The notes beneath the pieces are model-generated. The model did not search any database and was not told where the DNA came from. It was given only the letters and a program-made list of their open reading frames with translations. From the NCBI GenBank assembly GCA_900317065.1, contig ONFK01000109.1, positions 1 to 5,925 on the forward strand: 5,925 bases of DNA, written 5' to 3'. Below, piece after piece: positions 1 to 5,925 of the stretch. Numbering within the stretch: position 1 is the stretch's first letter; every line of letters starts with the position of its first letter. This DNA is from an uncultured Bacteroidales bacterium. GTDB lineage: Bacteria; Bacteroidota; Bacteroidia; Bacteroidales; UBA932. The position numbers and the translations under genes were made by a program.

Positions 1-39
1 TTTTACTGTTTTTTTTTTAACCATTTTTGCACAGTAAAA
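1..39. repeat. 9-bp perfect inverted repeat in the dnaA leader
   Basis: TTTTACTGT at 1-9 is the exact reverse complement of ACAGTAAAA at 31-39, with a 21-base spacer that contains a run of ten T (9-18). The right arm ends three bases before the dnaA start codon. It may extend further left, but the window begins at its first base. It could be an operator for a dimeric regulator, or an RNA hairpin from transcription that starts upstream. The wide spacer and A/T-rich arms make a strong RNA hairpin less likely. The repeat itself is seen directly; the role is inference. Confidence 0.6.
22..29 (+). promoter_or_regulatory. Possible dnaA -7 promoter element (CATTTTTG)
   Basis: CATTTTTG differs at one position from the Bacteroidetes -7 consensus TAnnTTTG and is followed by CAC, as in the birA candidate. 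The T tract at 9-18 lies just upstream. No clear TTTG -33 element is visible at the right spacing, and the window begins too close to look further. If used, transcription would begin around 35-37, giving a leader of under ten bases for dnaA. This is a weak match in an A/T-rich stretch, so the real promoter may lie before the window. Confidence 0.3.
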
Positions 40-42
40 TCT

Positions 43-1467
43 ATGCAAAATATAGGGAACCATATAGACCGTTGGAACAACTGTCTGCAGATCATCTCGC
101 AGATAGTCGAACCCCAGCATTTCGAGACCTGGTTTAAAAAAATCAGGCCGGTTTCCCTCATAGATTCCACTCTCACCGTCGAAGTTCCTTCCGATTTCTT
201 CCGCGAGTACCTCGAAGAGTCCTACCTCGACGTCATCAAGAAAACTCTCAAGCGAGTGATAGGCGCCGATGCCAGGCTGAACTATCTGATCCATCCGGTC
301 ACCAACCAGCAGGCGATGCGTCTGCCCGAAGGGCCCGGCAATCCGCCCATCAACAGATCCGTCAACATCAGCAGTTACCAGCCTTCGGGGAATCCCGGTC
401 CATTCGTTTATCCCGGGCTCCAGAAGATACAGATCGATCCCAGACTTCTGCCGGTATACAATTTCGAGAATCTGGTTTCGGGCGACTGCAACAAGCTGGC
501 CATCTCCGCCGGGTCGGACATCGCGCGCAATCCCGGAAAGACGCCGTTCAATCCTCTGTTCATTTTCGGAGGCCCCGGGCTGGGCAAGACCCATGTCGCA
601 AACGCCATCGGCCTGGCCATCAAGGAGAAATATCCTGACCTCGTAGTCCTCTACGTCACCGGACACGAGTTCAAGACTCAGTATATGGACGCCGTATATG
701 TCCGCAACAAACTCACGGACTTCCTTGCCTATTACATGAAGATCGACGTGCTCATCATCGATGACATCCAGGATCTCGTGGGGCAGGGCAACCAGACGGC
801 TTTCTTCAATATCTTCAATCATCTGCACCAGAACTCGAAGCAGCTGATTCTCACATCCGACCGTTCTCCCGCCGATCTTCAGAACTTCGAAGACAGGCTT
901 CTGTCCAGATTCAAGTGGGGGCTTTCCGTGGAACTTTCCCATCCGGACTATGAAACCAGGCTCGCCATGCTCAAGGCGAGGGCTTTCCGCGAAGGAATGA
1001 ACATAGGAAACGACGTGCTCGAGTATCTGGCAGCCAATATCCAGACCAACTTCCGCGAGCTGGAAGGGGCGCTCATATCCGTGGCGGCATACTCCGCACT
1101 CTCCAAGGAAGAGAATACCATAGAGCTCGCTTCCAGGGTGACCAGGAAGATAATCGGCTCCGAGGTTTACAATATCACCATCGACAAGGTACAGAAGGCG
1201 GTCTGCGATTATTTCAACATCACCCGGGACGCCCTGCTTTCCAAGTCGCGCAAGCGCCAGATTGTTCAGGCAAGGCAGATTTCGATGTACCTCAGCAGAA
1301 ACCTTGTCACCAACTGCTCCCTGTCGACCATCGGTGCCGAGACGGGAGGAAAGGACCACGCAACGGTGCTGCACGCATGCGCCACCGTTTCGGACCTCAT
1401 GCAGACGGACAAGTTTTTCAAGAAATATGTGAGCGACCTTGAGCATACGCTCGCGCCATCAAGATAA
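43..1467 (+). CDS. dnaA: Chromosomal replication initiator protein DnaA
   Basis: DnaA is the cytoplasmic AAA+ ATPase that binds DnaA boxes at oriC, melts the origin and recruits the helicase. The 474-residue length is normal. Domain I (about 1-83) has the family pattern around W30-F31. A Pro/Gly/Asn-rich linker (about 84-133) forms domain II. The AAA+ domain has Walker A GGPGLGKT (176-183), Walker B LIIDD (237-241), sensor 1 around LTSD (270-273), a conserved RF (R289) matching the arginine-finger region, and sensor 2 NFRELEGA (336-343). Domain IV carries the DNA-binding signature GGKDHATVLHA (435-445), where the E. coli form reads GGRDHTTVLHA. The start fits the usual beginning just ahead of the W-N-x-C-L segment; no Shine-Dalgarno sequence precedes it. 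dnaN does not follow, which is common in Bacteroidota. pepD begins 18 bases downstream, so the two are probably cotranscribed. Identification is secure. Confidence 0.98.
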   Translation: MQNIGNHIDRWNNCLQIISQIVEPQHFETWFKKIRPVSLIDSTLTVEVPSDFFREYLEESYLDVIKKTLKRVIGADARLNYLIHPVTNQQAMRLPEGPGNPPINRSVNISSYQPSGNPGPFVYPGLQKIQIDPRLLPVYNFENLVSGDCNKLAISAGSDIARNPGKTPFNPLFIFGGPGLGKTHVANAIGLAIKEKYPDLVVLYVTGHEFKTQYMDAVYVRNKLTDFLAYYMKIDVLIIDDIQDLVGQGNQTAFFNIFNHLHQNSKQLILTSDRSPADLQNFEDRLLSRFKWGLSVELSHPDYETRLAMLKARAFREGMNIGNDVLEYLAANIQTNFRELEGALISVAAYSALSKEENTIELASRVTRKIIGSEVYNITIDKVQKAVCDYFNITRDALLSKSRKRQIVQARQISMYLSRNLVTNCSLSTIGAETGGKDHATVLHACATVSDLMQTDKFFKKYVSDLEHTLAPSR

Positions 1468-1485
1468 TCAAGCAATTATCAGAAT

Positions 1486-2910
1486 ATGACTTCCGAATCC
1501 GTTCTTGATATTTTCAAGGAAATAACGCGTATCCCGCGTGAATCAGGAAAGGAGGGCCCGATAACGGCCTTTCTTTGTAATTGGGCCAAGAGCCATTCAT
1601 TGGAGTGCAAAACCGACAAGATCGGCAATGTGCTTATCGTCAAACCCGCATCGCCGGGCAAGGAGGATGTCCCTACGCTCGTGCTGCAGGCACATCAGGA
1701 CATGGTGTGCGAGAAGAATGCCGGCTTCGAGTTCGATTTCGGAAAGGATCCCATTCCCTATGAGATAGAGGACGGATGGATGATTTCCAAGAACACCACT
1801 CTCGGCGCCGACGACGGCATAGGCATAGCCGCCTGCCTCGCCCTCATGGAGAGCGACCGTCCCTGCGGACGGATAGAGAGTCTGTTCACAATCTCCGAGG
1901 AAACCGGAATGGACGGCGCAAATGCCCTGGAAGAGGGCTTTTTCTCGGGCAAGACGCTGATCAATCTCGATTCCGAGGATGAAGGCCAGCTTTTCATCGG
2001 CTGCGCAGGCGGAGAGCACACCGACGCGCTGTTCCACTTCAAGAGGGAAAGCATAATAAAGGGCAACAAGATTGTCCGGCTTTCGGTAAGCGGAGGAATC
2101 GGCGGTCATAGCGGAGACGACATCAACAAGCACCGCGCAAATACCGTCAAGATTCTCGCCGACTTCCTCGCAAGCGAGATTTCGTCTGATTTCCAGTTGC
2201 TGAGCATTGTCGGGGGAGGTAAATCCAACGCAATCGCCCGCGAGTGCAATGCGATTGTGGCAGTCGCCGACAGCATAGGGCTCGCCGGACGCTTCGGTGC
2301 CTATGGCAACAAGATTAAGGCGGAATATGCCGAAACTGAGCCCGGACTGGTCTTCAGCGTAAGCGAAGTCGAGTCCAAACTCAAGGCCGTGGACGGCAAG
2401 ACCGCCATCGCCCTCATCAACGCCCTTTCCGCCTGCCCGCACGGGGTGGAGAAAATGAGTCCGGACATCGAAGGACTTGTGCAGACCTCCACCAATCTTG
2501 CCGCAGTCAGCATTCCGGAGGAGGGAGTGATCAAAGTGGCGACCAGCCAGCGAAGCAGCGTCGTGGAAGAACTGGACGCCCTGGTAGACAAGGTGGCCGC
2601 AGTTTTCAAGAATGCGGGAGCGGAGGTTGAATGCTACAGCAAGTATCCCGGATGGAATCCGAACCTGAAATCGCACATACTTCAAGTATGCGTGAAGTCA
2701 TACCGCAAACTCTTCAGCCAGTCGCCGCTCGTGCTGGCCATCCATGCCGGACTGGAATGCGGCCTTTTCCTGGAAAAATTCCCAGATCTGGACATGATCT
2801 CCTTCGGTCCCACTCTGCGCGGAGTACATGCGCCCGGCGAGAAACTGGAACTCGCCTCGATGGACAGATTTGTTAAACTTCTCGACGACGTAGTATGCAA
2901 CTTCAAATAG
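1486..2910 (+). CDS. pepD: Aminoacyl-histidine (Xaa-His) dipeptidase, M20C family, PepD-like
   Basis: This is a cytoplasmic di-metal peptidase of family M20C. The family cleaves Xaa-His dipeptides such as carnosine and often has broader dipeptidase activity. All expected active-site residues are visible: H70 and D72 in AHQDM, bridging D109 in GADDG, general base E138 and metal ligand E139 in SEETG, D162 in NLDSED, and H448 in VHAPGE near the C-terminus. The lid/dimerisation domain lies between, and GGHSGDD (206-212) is its conserved histidine motif. The 474 residues compare with about 485 in E. coli PepD, so it is full length. There is no signal peptide. It begins 18 bases after dnaA, with only an A/T-rich gap and no obvious promoter, and its last 16 bases overlap rpe, which suggests translational coupling. 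The family call is firm; the exact substrate is not shown by the sequence. Confidence 0.95.
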   Translation: MTSESVLDIFKEITRIPRESGKEGPITAFLCNWAKSHSLECKTDKIGNVLIVKPASPGKEDVPTLVLQAHQDMVCEKNAGFEFDFGKDPIPYEIEDGWMISKNTTLGADDGIGIAACLALMESDRPCGRIESLFTISEETGMDGANALEEGFFSGKTLINLDSEDEGQLFIGCAGGEHTDALFHFKRESIIKGNKIVRLSVSGGIGGHSGDDINKHRANTVKILADFLASEISSDFQLLSIVGGGKSNAIARECNAIVAVADSIGLAGRFGAYGNKIKAEYAETEPGLVFSVSEVESKLKAVDGKTAIALINALSACPHGVEKMSPDIEGLVQTSTNLAAVSIPEEGVIKVATSQRSSVVEELDALVDKVAAVFKNAGAEVECYSKYPGWNPNLKSHILQVCVKSYRKLFSQSPLVLAIHAGLECGLFLEKFPDLDMISFGPTLRGVHAPGEKLELASMDRFVKLLDDVVCNFK

Positions 2911-3548
2911 CACCCTCCATCCTTTCCGCCGATTTCGCAGAACTGGGCAAAGACATCAAGATGCTTAACGAATGCGCCGACCTCATCCATCTCGACGTGA
3001 TGGACGGCACTTTCGTGCCCAACATCTCCTTCGGTTTTCCGATAATCGAGGCCGTTTCGAAAATAGCTTCCATCCCCATGGACGCACACCTTATGGTAGT
3101 GCATCCCGAAAGATGGGTGAAGCGCTGCGCAGAACTGGGCGTCGCAATGATGAGTTTCCATCAGGAAGCCGCCAGGGAAGAGTCCGGCAGGATCCTGGAC
3201 GAGATAAAGGCAAATGGAATGAAGGCCGGCCTGGTCATCAATCCCGATATTCCGGTGGAGAATCTTTACCCATATATCGGGCAGGCGGATTATTTCCTCA
3301 TAATGTCGGTATTCGCAGGTTTCGGAGGACAGAAATTCATTCCAGAAAGCCTTCAGCGCATCAAGATGCTGAAGGAGGAAATCCGTCGCAGGGGACTGGA
3401 TACCCCCATAGAAGTCGACGGGGGAGTGAACGCACAGAATGCCGCCGCCCTCAAAGATGCCGGCGCAAGCATATTCGTGGCTGGCAGCTCGGTATTCAAG
3501 GCCGAGGATCCTTCACAGGCTGTTGCCCTTCTTCGAAATCCGCGATAG
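2895..3548 (+). CDS. rpe: Ribulose-phosphate 3-epimerase
   Basis: Rpe interconverts D-ribulose 5-phosphate and D-xylulose 5-phosphate in the pentose phosphate pathway; it is a cytoplasmic metal-dependent TIM-barrel enzyme. The 217 residues are the usual length. Visible motifs are APSILSADF (6-14), HLDVMDG with metal ligands H32 and catalytic D34, DAHLMV with H65, and VDGGVN with the second catalytic Asp, D175. The phosphate-binding region AGSSVF follows near the end. The loop at 137-145 reads MSVFAGFGG where most family members read MSVNPGFGG, so F140-A141 replace Asn-Pro. The start overlaps the pepD end by 16 bases, and the conserved N-terminus begins almost at once, leaving little doubt about the start. 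A stem-loop follows the stop. The last 53 bases overlap the convergent birA reading frame. Confidence 0.97.
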   Translation: MQLQIAPSILSADFAELGKDIKMLNECADLIHLDVMDGTFVPNISFGFPIIEAVSKIASIPMDAHLMVVHPERWVKRCAELGVAMMSFHQEAAREESGRILDEIKANGMKAGLVINPDIPVENLYPYIGQADYFLIMSVFAGFGGQKFIPESLQRIKMLKEEIRRRGLDTPIEVDGGVNAQNAAALKDAGASIFVAGSSVFKAEDPSQAVALLRNPR

Positions 3549-4197
3549 CTTCTGAAAGAGCATCCTGCCTGCTCTTTTCGAGATGAAACAGGTGCTCATT
3601 GAATTCTTTTTCCAACTCGTATCTGCCGTCGGCTGTGTCCAATTGGGCCACCCGGCGGCAAATCATTTCGCAGATACGGCCTAGTGTCTCCCTGAGCGGA
3701 TAGCGGCGTCCCGTGAGCTGGGCGAGCGAAACGGGGTTGGGGAGTGCCGGATCGAAGCTCTGCTGATTGAGATTGACTCCTATGCCGACTATGCTGAAAG
3801 CCACATTCGGTCCGTCCAGAATATTCTCTATCAGCATTCCGCATATTTTTCTGTCCGCTACCCAGATGTCGTTTGGCCATTTGATACGGGATTGCACACC
3901 CTCCGAAAGCAGGAAGGACCGTATGGACAGAGTCGCCGCCTGCGTAATCCGAACGGCTTCGGTGGCGGGCAACTGTACGATTCCCCCTTTCCCGAAACGC
4001 AGCAGGATGCTGAAAGTCAGATTCTCATCTTCCGGAGACAGCCAAGTATGCGTCCCCTGGCCGCGACCGGCGGTCTGGTATCTGGCCGCTATAACTGACA
4101 AATTGTCAAGGGACTGCAGCCTCCTTCGCAGCTCCGAATTCGTGGAATCAATCTCGTCCAGCCACTCTATGGAAGATTTCCCGTATGATTGTTTCAT
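3496..4197 (-). CDS. birA: Biotin--[acetyl-CoA-carboxylase] ligase, monofunctional, apparently short at the C-terminus
   Basis: BirA makes biotinyl-5'-AMP and transfers biotin to the lysine of the biotin carrier protein of acyl-CoA carboxylases. The 233-residue product has the class I catalytic domain without the N-terminal DNA-binding helix-turn-helix, so it should not be a repressor. Motifs are DEIDSTN (14-20), the biotin-binding loop AGRGQGTHTW (43-52), KWPND (106-110), KICGMLIE with catalytic K117 (117-124) and GIGVNLN (138-144). After about residue 206 I see no counterpart of the usual SH3-like C-terminal domain; the remaining 27 residues are charged, have no family pattern, and are read through the rpe terminator hairpin and the antisense of the rpe end. 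The ATG at 4197 is chosen because conserved sequence begins about ten residues later; an in-frame start at 4350 would add 51 unrelated residues and run into ftsH. Confidence 0.92.
   Translation of the reverse strand: MKQSYGKSSIEWLDEIDSTNSELRRRLQSLDNLSVIAARYQTAGRGQGTHTWLSPEDENLTFSILLRFGKGGIVQLPATEAVRITQAATLSIRSFLLSEGVQSRIKWPNDIWVADRKICGMLIENILDGPNVAFSIVGIGVNLNQQSFDPALPNPVSLAQLTGRRYPLRETLGRICEMICRRVAQLDTADGRYELEKEFNEHLFHLEKSRQDALSEAIADFEEGQQPVKDPRP
3555..3578 (+). terminator. Probable intrinsic terminator of the dnaA-pepD-rpe unit
   Basis: AAAGAGCA (3555-3562) pairs perfectly with TGCTCTTT (3570-3577) around a 7-base loop (TCCTGCC), and the right arm ends in a run of four T. It begins seven bases after the rpe stop codon, where a terminator is expected. 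The T run is short and the stem is only half G/C, so termination may be partial. The hairpin lies wholly inside the birA coding strand on the other side, across codons for roughly residues 207-214 of BirA. Structure is seen directly; function is inferred from position. Confidence 0.55.
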
Positions 4198-4206
4198 TTT
4201 TGTCAC

Positions 4207-4214
4207 TATATTTG
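4207..4214 (+). promoter_or_regulatory. Candidate ftsH -7 promoter element (TATATTTG)
   Basis: TATATTTG is an exact match to the Bacteroidetes -7 element TAnnTTTG. It lies 38 bases before the ftsH start, giving an expected leader of about 30 bases. The -33 region would fall across the birA start codon; no good TTTG is visible there. It faces the birA candidate at 4228-4235. Confidence 0.45.
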
Positions 4215-4227
4215 TAATCTTGTAGTG

Positions 4228-4235
4228 CAAAGTTA
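4228..4235 (-). promoter_or_regulatory. Candidate birA -7 promoter element (TAACTTTG)
   Basis: Read on the minus strand, TAACTTTG followed by CAC matches the Bacteroidetes -7 element exactly. It lies 30 bases before the birA start, giving an expected leader of about 20-25 bases. A TTTG on the same strand at 4250-4253, partly in the ftsH start codon, is a possible -33 element, but the 14-base spacing is shorter than usual. Confidence 0.5.
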
Positions 4236-4252
4236 CACAATAATTATCGCAA

Positions 4253-5925
4253 ATGGCTAAGAAGCATAATAAGAAGACCGTCTTCCGCATCAATTTCTCC
4301 TGGTTATATCTCATCCTGGTTATCGGTATCGGATACCTGCTGGTGGGCAATCAGGGCGTAGGTCCCCAGAAAGTCGAGTGGGCCGGCGTCAAACAGATGA
4401 TCCTGGACGGCGACGTGAAGGAGGTTCACTTCATACGCAACGATTACAAGGGCACCGTAACCATCAAGCCGGAGGCTCTCGGAAAGTATTCTGAGCTGTT
4501 CCCCGGAGGTCAACTCCCGACTAAATCCCCGCATTTCACATTCCTCGTTTCCGACAAGTTCGATGCCGAGGCTGAATTCGAGGAACTTCCGGTCAAGCTG
4601 GTGATGGAGAACGACTCCAAGATGTGGAGGAACATGATAGACTGGCTAATCTGGCCCATTCTGCTGATAGTAATGTGGATATGGATGTTCCGCGGTATGG
4701 GCAATGCCATGGGCGGCGGCAAAGGCCAGGGCGGCCCCGGTGGTGGCATCTTCAATGTAGGACGCTCCACGGGCAAACTTGCCGACAAAGACTCAGTCAA
4801 TGTCACGTTCAAGGATGTGGCAGGCCTTTACGGAGCGAAGGAAGAGGTAATGGAGATTGTCGATTTCCTTAAGAATCCCCAGAAATATACTGCACTCGGA
4901 GGCAAGATTCCCAAAGGTGCTCTGCTTGTAGGCCCTCCCGGCACAGGCAAGACCCTGCTCGCCAAGGCAGTTGCAGGGGAGGCCAACGTACCTTTCTTCT
5001 CCATCAGCGGCTCGGATTTCGTGGAGATGTTCGTGGGCGTCGGTGCAAGCCGCGTACGCGACCTCTTCGCCCAAGCCAAGGAAAAGGCCCCCTGCATAGT
5101 GTTCATCGATGAAATAGACGCCGTAGGACGCGCAAGAGGCAAGAATGTGGGCTGGTCGTCCAATGACGAGCGCGAAAACACTCTCAATCAGCTCCTTACC
5201 GAGATGGACGGCTTCGGCACCAACAGCGGAGTCATCGTGCTTGCAGCCACCAACCGCGCCGATATTCTTGACAAGGCCCTGATGCGTGCCGGACGTTTCG
5301 ACCGGCAGATTCACGTGGAACTTCCAGAAGTCAAGGAGCGTGAGGAAATATTCAACGTGCATCTGCGCGGGCTCAAGGTGGCCGATGATTTCGACGTGGA
5401 GTTCATGGCGAAGCATACTCCCGGATTCTCCGGAGCGGACATCGCCAACGTGTGCAACGAAGCGGCGCTGACAGCGGCACGAAGGAACAAGAGCGCCATC
5501 GACAAACAGGACTTCCTCGACGCCGTCGACAGGATAGTGGGAGGCCTTGAGCGCAAGAATTCCACCATCATGACACCGGCGGAGAAACGCACCACCGCAT
5601 ATCACGAGGCAGGACACGCCGTGGTGGGATGGCTGCTGCCTTATGCAGATCCGGTATTCAAGGTGAGCCTCATCCCGAGAGGACAGGCCCTCGGACTTAC
5701 CTGGAGCCTGCCCAGCGAGAGGAAGATTCTCTCCAAGTCCTGGATGATGGATGAGATGTGCACCTTGATGGGAGGACGCGTAGCCGAAGAACTCATCAAC
5801 GGCGAGCCCGCATCCGGTGCGCTCAACGACCTGGAAAGACTCACCGGCATCGCCTACAGCATGGTACAATACTACGGAATGAGCGAGAAGGTGGGTCAGC
5901 TCTCCTTCTACGATTCCACCGGCGC
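4253..5925 (+). CDS. ftsH: ATP-dependent zinc metalloprotease FtsH (3' end outside the window)
   Basis: FtsH is the hexameric, membrane-anchored AAA+ protease that degrades misassembled membrane proteins and some soluble regulators. The visible 557 residues begin with a basic cytoplasmic tail, a first membrane span (about 13-32), an extracytoplasmic segment (33-127) and a second span (about 128-146). A glycine-rich linker (148-165) leads to the AAA+ domain: Walker A GPPGTGKT (227-234), pore motif MFVGVG with F260, Walker B FIDEID with D286-E287, and the second region of homology, whose RAGRFDR supplies R348 and R351 as arginine fingers. The protease domain has HEAGH (451-455) and the third zinc ligand D526 in GALNDLER, a form typical of Bacteroidota. 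The reading frame is open to the last base; the rest of the protease domain and tail are missing only because the window ends. No Shine-Dalgarno sequence precedes the start. Confidence 0.98.
   Translation, partial: MAKKHNKKTVFRINFSWLYLILVIGIGYLLVGNQGVGPQKVEWAGVKQMILDGDVKEVHFIRNDYKGTVTIKPEALGKYSELFPGGQLPTKSPHFTFLVSDKFDAEAEFEELPVKLVMENDSKMWRNMIDWLIWPILLIVMWIWMFRGMGNAMGGGKGQGGPGGGIFNVGRSTGKLADKDSVNVTFKDVAGLYGAKEEVMEIVDFLKNPQKYTALGGKIPKGALLVGPPGTGKTLLAKAVAGEANVPFFSISGSDFVEMFVGVGASRVRDLFAQAKEKAPCIVFIDEIDAVGRARGKNVGWSSNDERENTLNQLLTEMDGFGTNSGVIVLAATNRADILDKALMRAGRFDRQIHVELPEVKEREEIFNVHLRGLKVADDFDVEFMAKHTPGFSGADIANVCNEAALTAARRNKSAIDKQDFLDAVDRIVGGLERKNSTIMTPAEKRTTAYHEAGHAVVGWLLPYADPVFKVSLIPRGQALGLTWSLPSERKILSKSWMMDEMCTLMGGRVAEELINGEPASGALNDLERLTGIAYSMVQYYGMSEKVGQLSFYDSTG

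Noticed and set aside
1..42. An origin of replication next to dnaA
   Set aside because: I see no TTATCCACA-like DnaA boxes in the leader or elsewhere in the window. The T tract alone is not enough, and sequence before base 1 is not available.
1597..2685. A 362-codon open frame on the minus strand inside pepD
   Set aside because: It lies wholly antisense to a gene with every active-site motif intact, and its translation shows no recognisable domain. It reflects few stop codons in the reverse frame of a G/C-biased gene.
2972..3586. A 204-codon plus-strand frame overlapping rpe and running past its stop
   Set aside because: The translation is rich in Arg, Gly and Ser with no domain, as expected for a shifted frame of rpe, which is itself complete.
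4198..4350. A longer N-terminus for birA starting at 4350
   Set aside because: The extra 51 residues would be antisense to the start of ftsH and would place the start codon upstream of the good TAnnTTTG match at 4228-4235. Conserved BirA sequence begins shortly after the ATG at 4197.
4793..5869. A 358-codon open frame on the minus strand inside ftsH
   Set aside because: It is antisense to the highly conserved AAA+ and protease domains and shows no family motif. It is a by-product of ftsH codon use.

Overview
This window most likely comes from a member of the Bacteroidota, probably order Bacteroidales. The proteins match that phylum's versions of DnaA, Xaa-His dipeptidase, ribulose-phosphate epimerase, biotin ligase and FtsH. 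The start codons lack a Shine-Dalgarno sequence and are preceded by A/T-rich stretches. The short non-coding gaps contain matches to the Bacteroidetes -7 promoter element TAnnTTTG. The genus cannot be read from the sequence alone. Base composition and codon use look even by eye, with no mobile element, CRISPR array, tRNA or rRNA.

Layout: a 42-base leader carries a perfect 9-bp inverted repeat and a long T tract. Three genes then run rightward in tight order: dnaA (43-1467), a pepD-like M20C dipeptidase (1486-2910) and rpe (2895-3548). The gaps are 18 bases and then a 16-base overlap, so they look like one transcription unit. Just after the rpe stop is a stem-loop with a short T run (3555-3578), a plausible terminator. 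A monofunctional birA (3496-4197) runs leftward and converges on rpe, overlapping its 3' end by 53 bases. A 55-base gap holds overlapping promoter candidates for birA and for the rightward ftsH (4253 to the window edge, 3' end missing).

These are core housekeeping functions: replication initiation, peptide turnover, the pentose phosphate pathway, protein biotinylation and membrane protein quality control. Nothing shows that they form one pathway, and I see no undescribed defence or mobile system. The most interesting part is the rpe/birA junction. BirA appears to lack its usual C-terminal domain, and its last residues are read through the rpe terminator hairpin and the antisense of the rpe 3' end. 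Other points are the face-to-face birA/ftsH promoters, the inverted repeat before dnaA, a Phe-Ala in the normally Asn-Pro phosphate-loop motif of Rpe, and the absence of rsfS upstream of ftsH.
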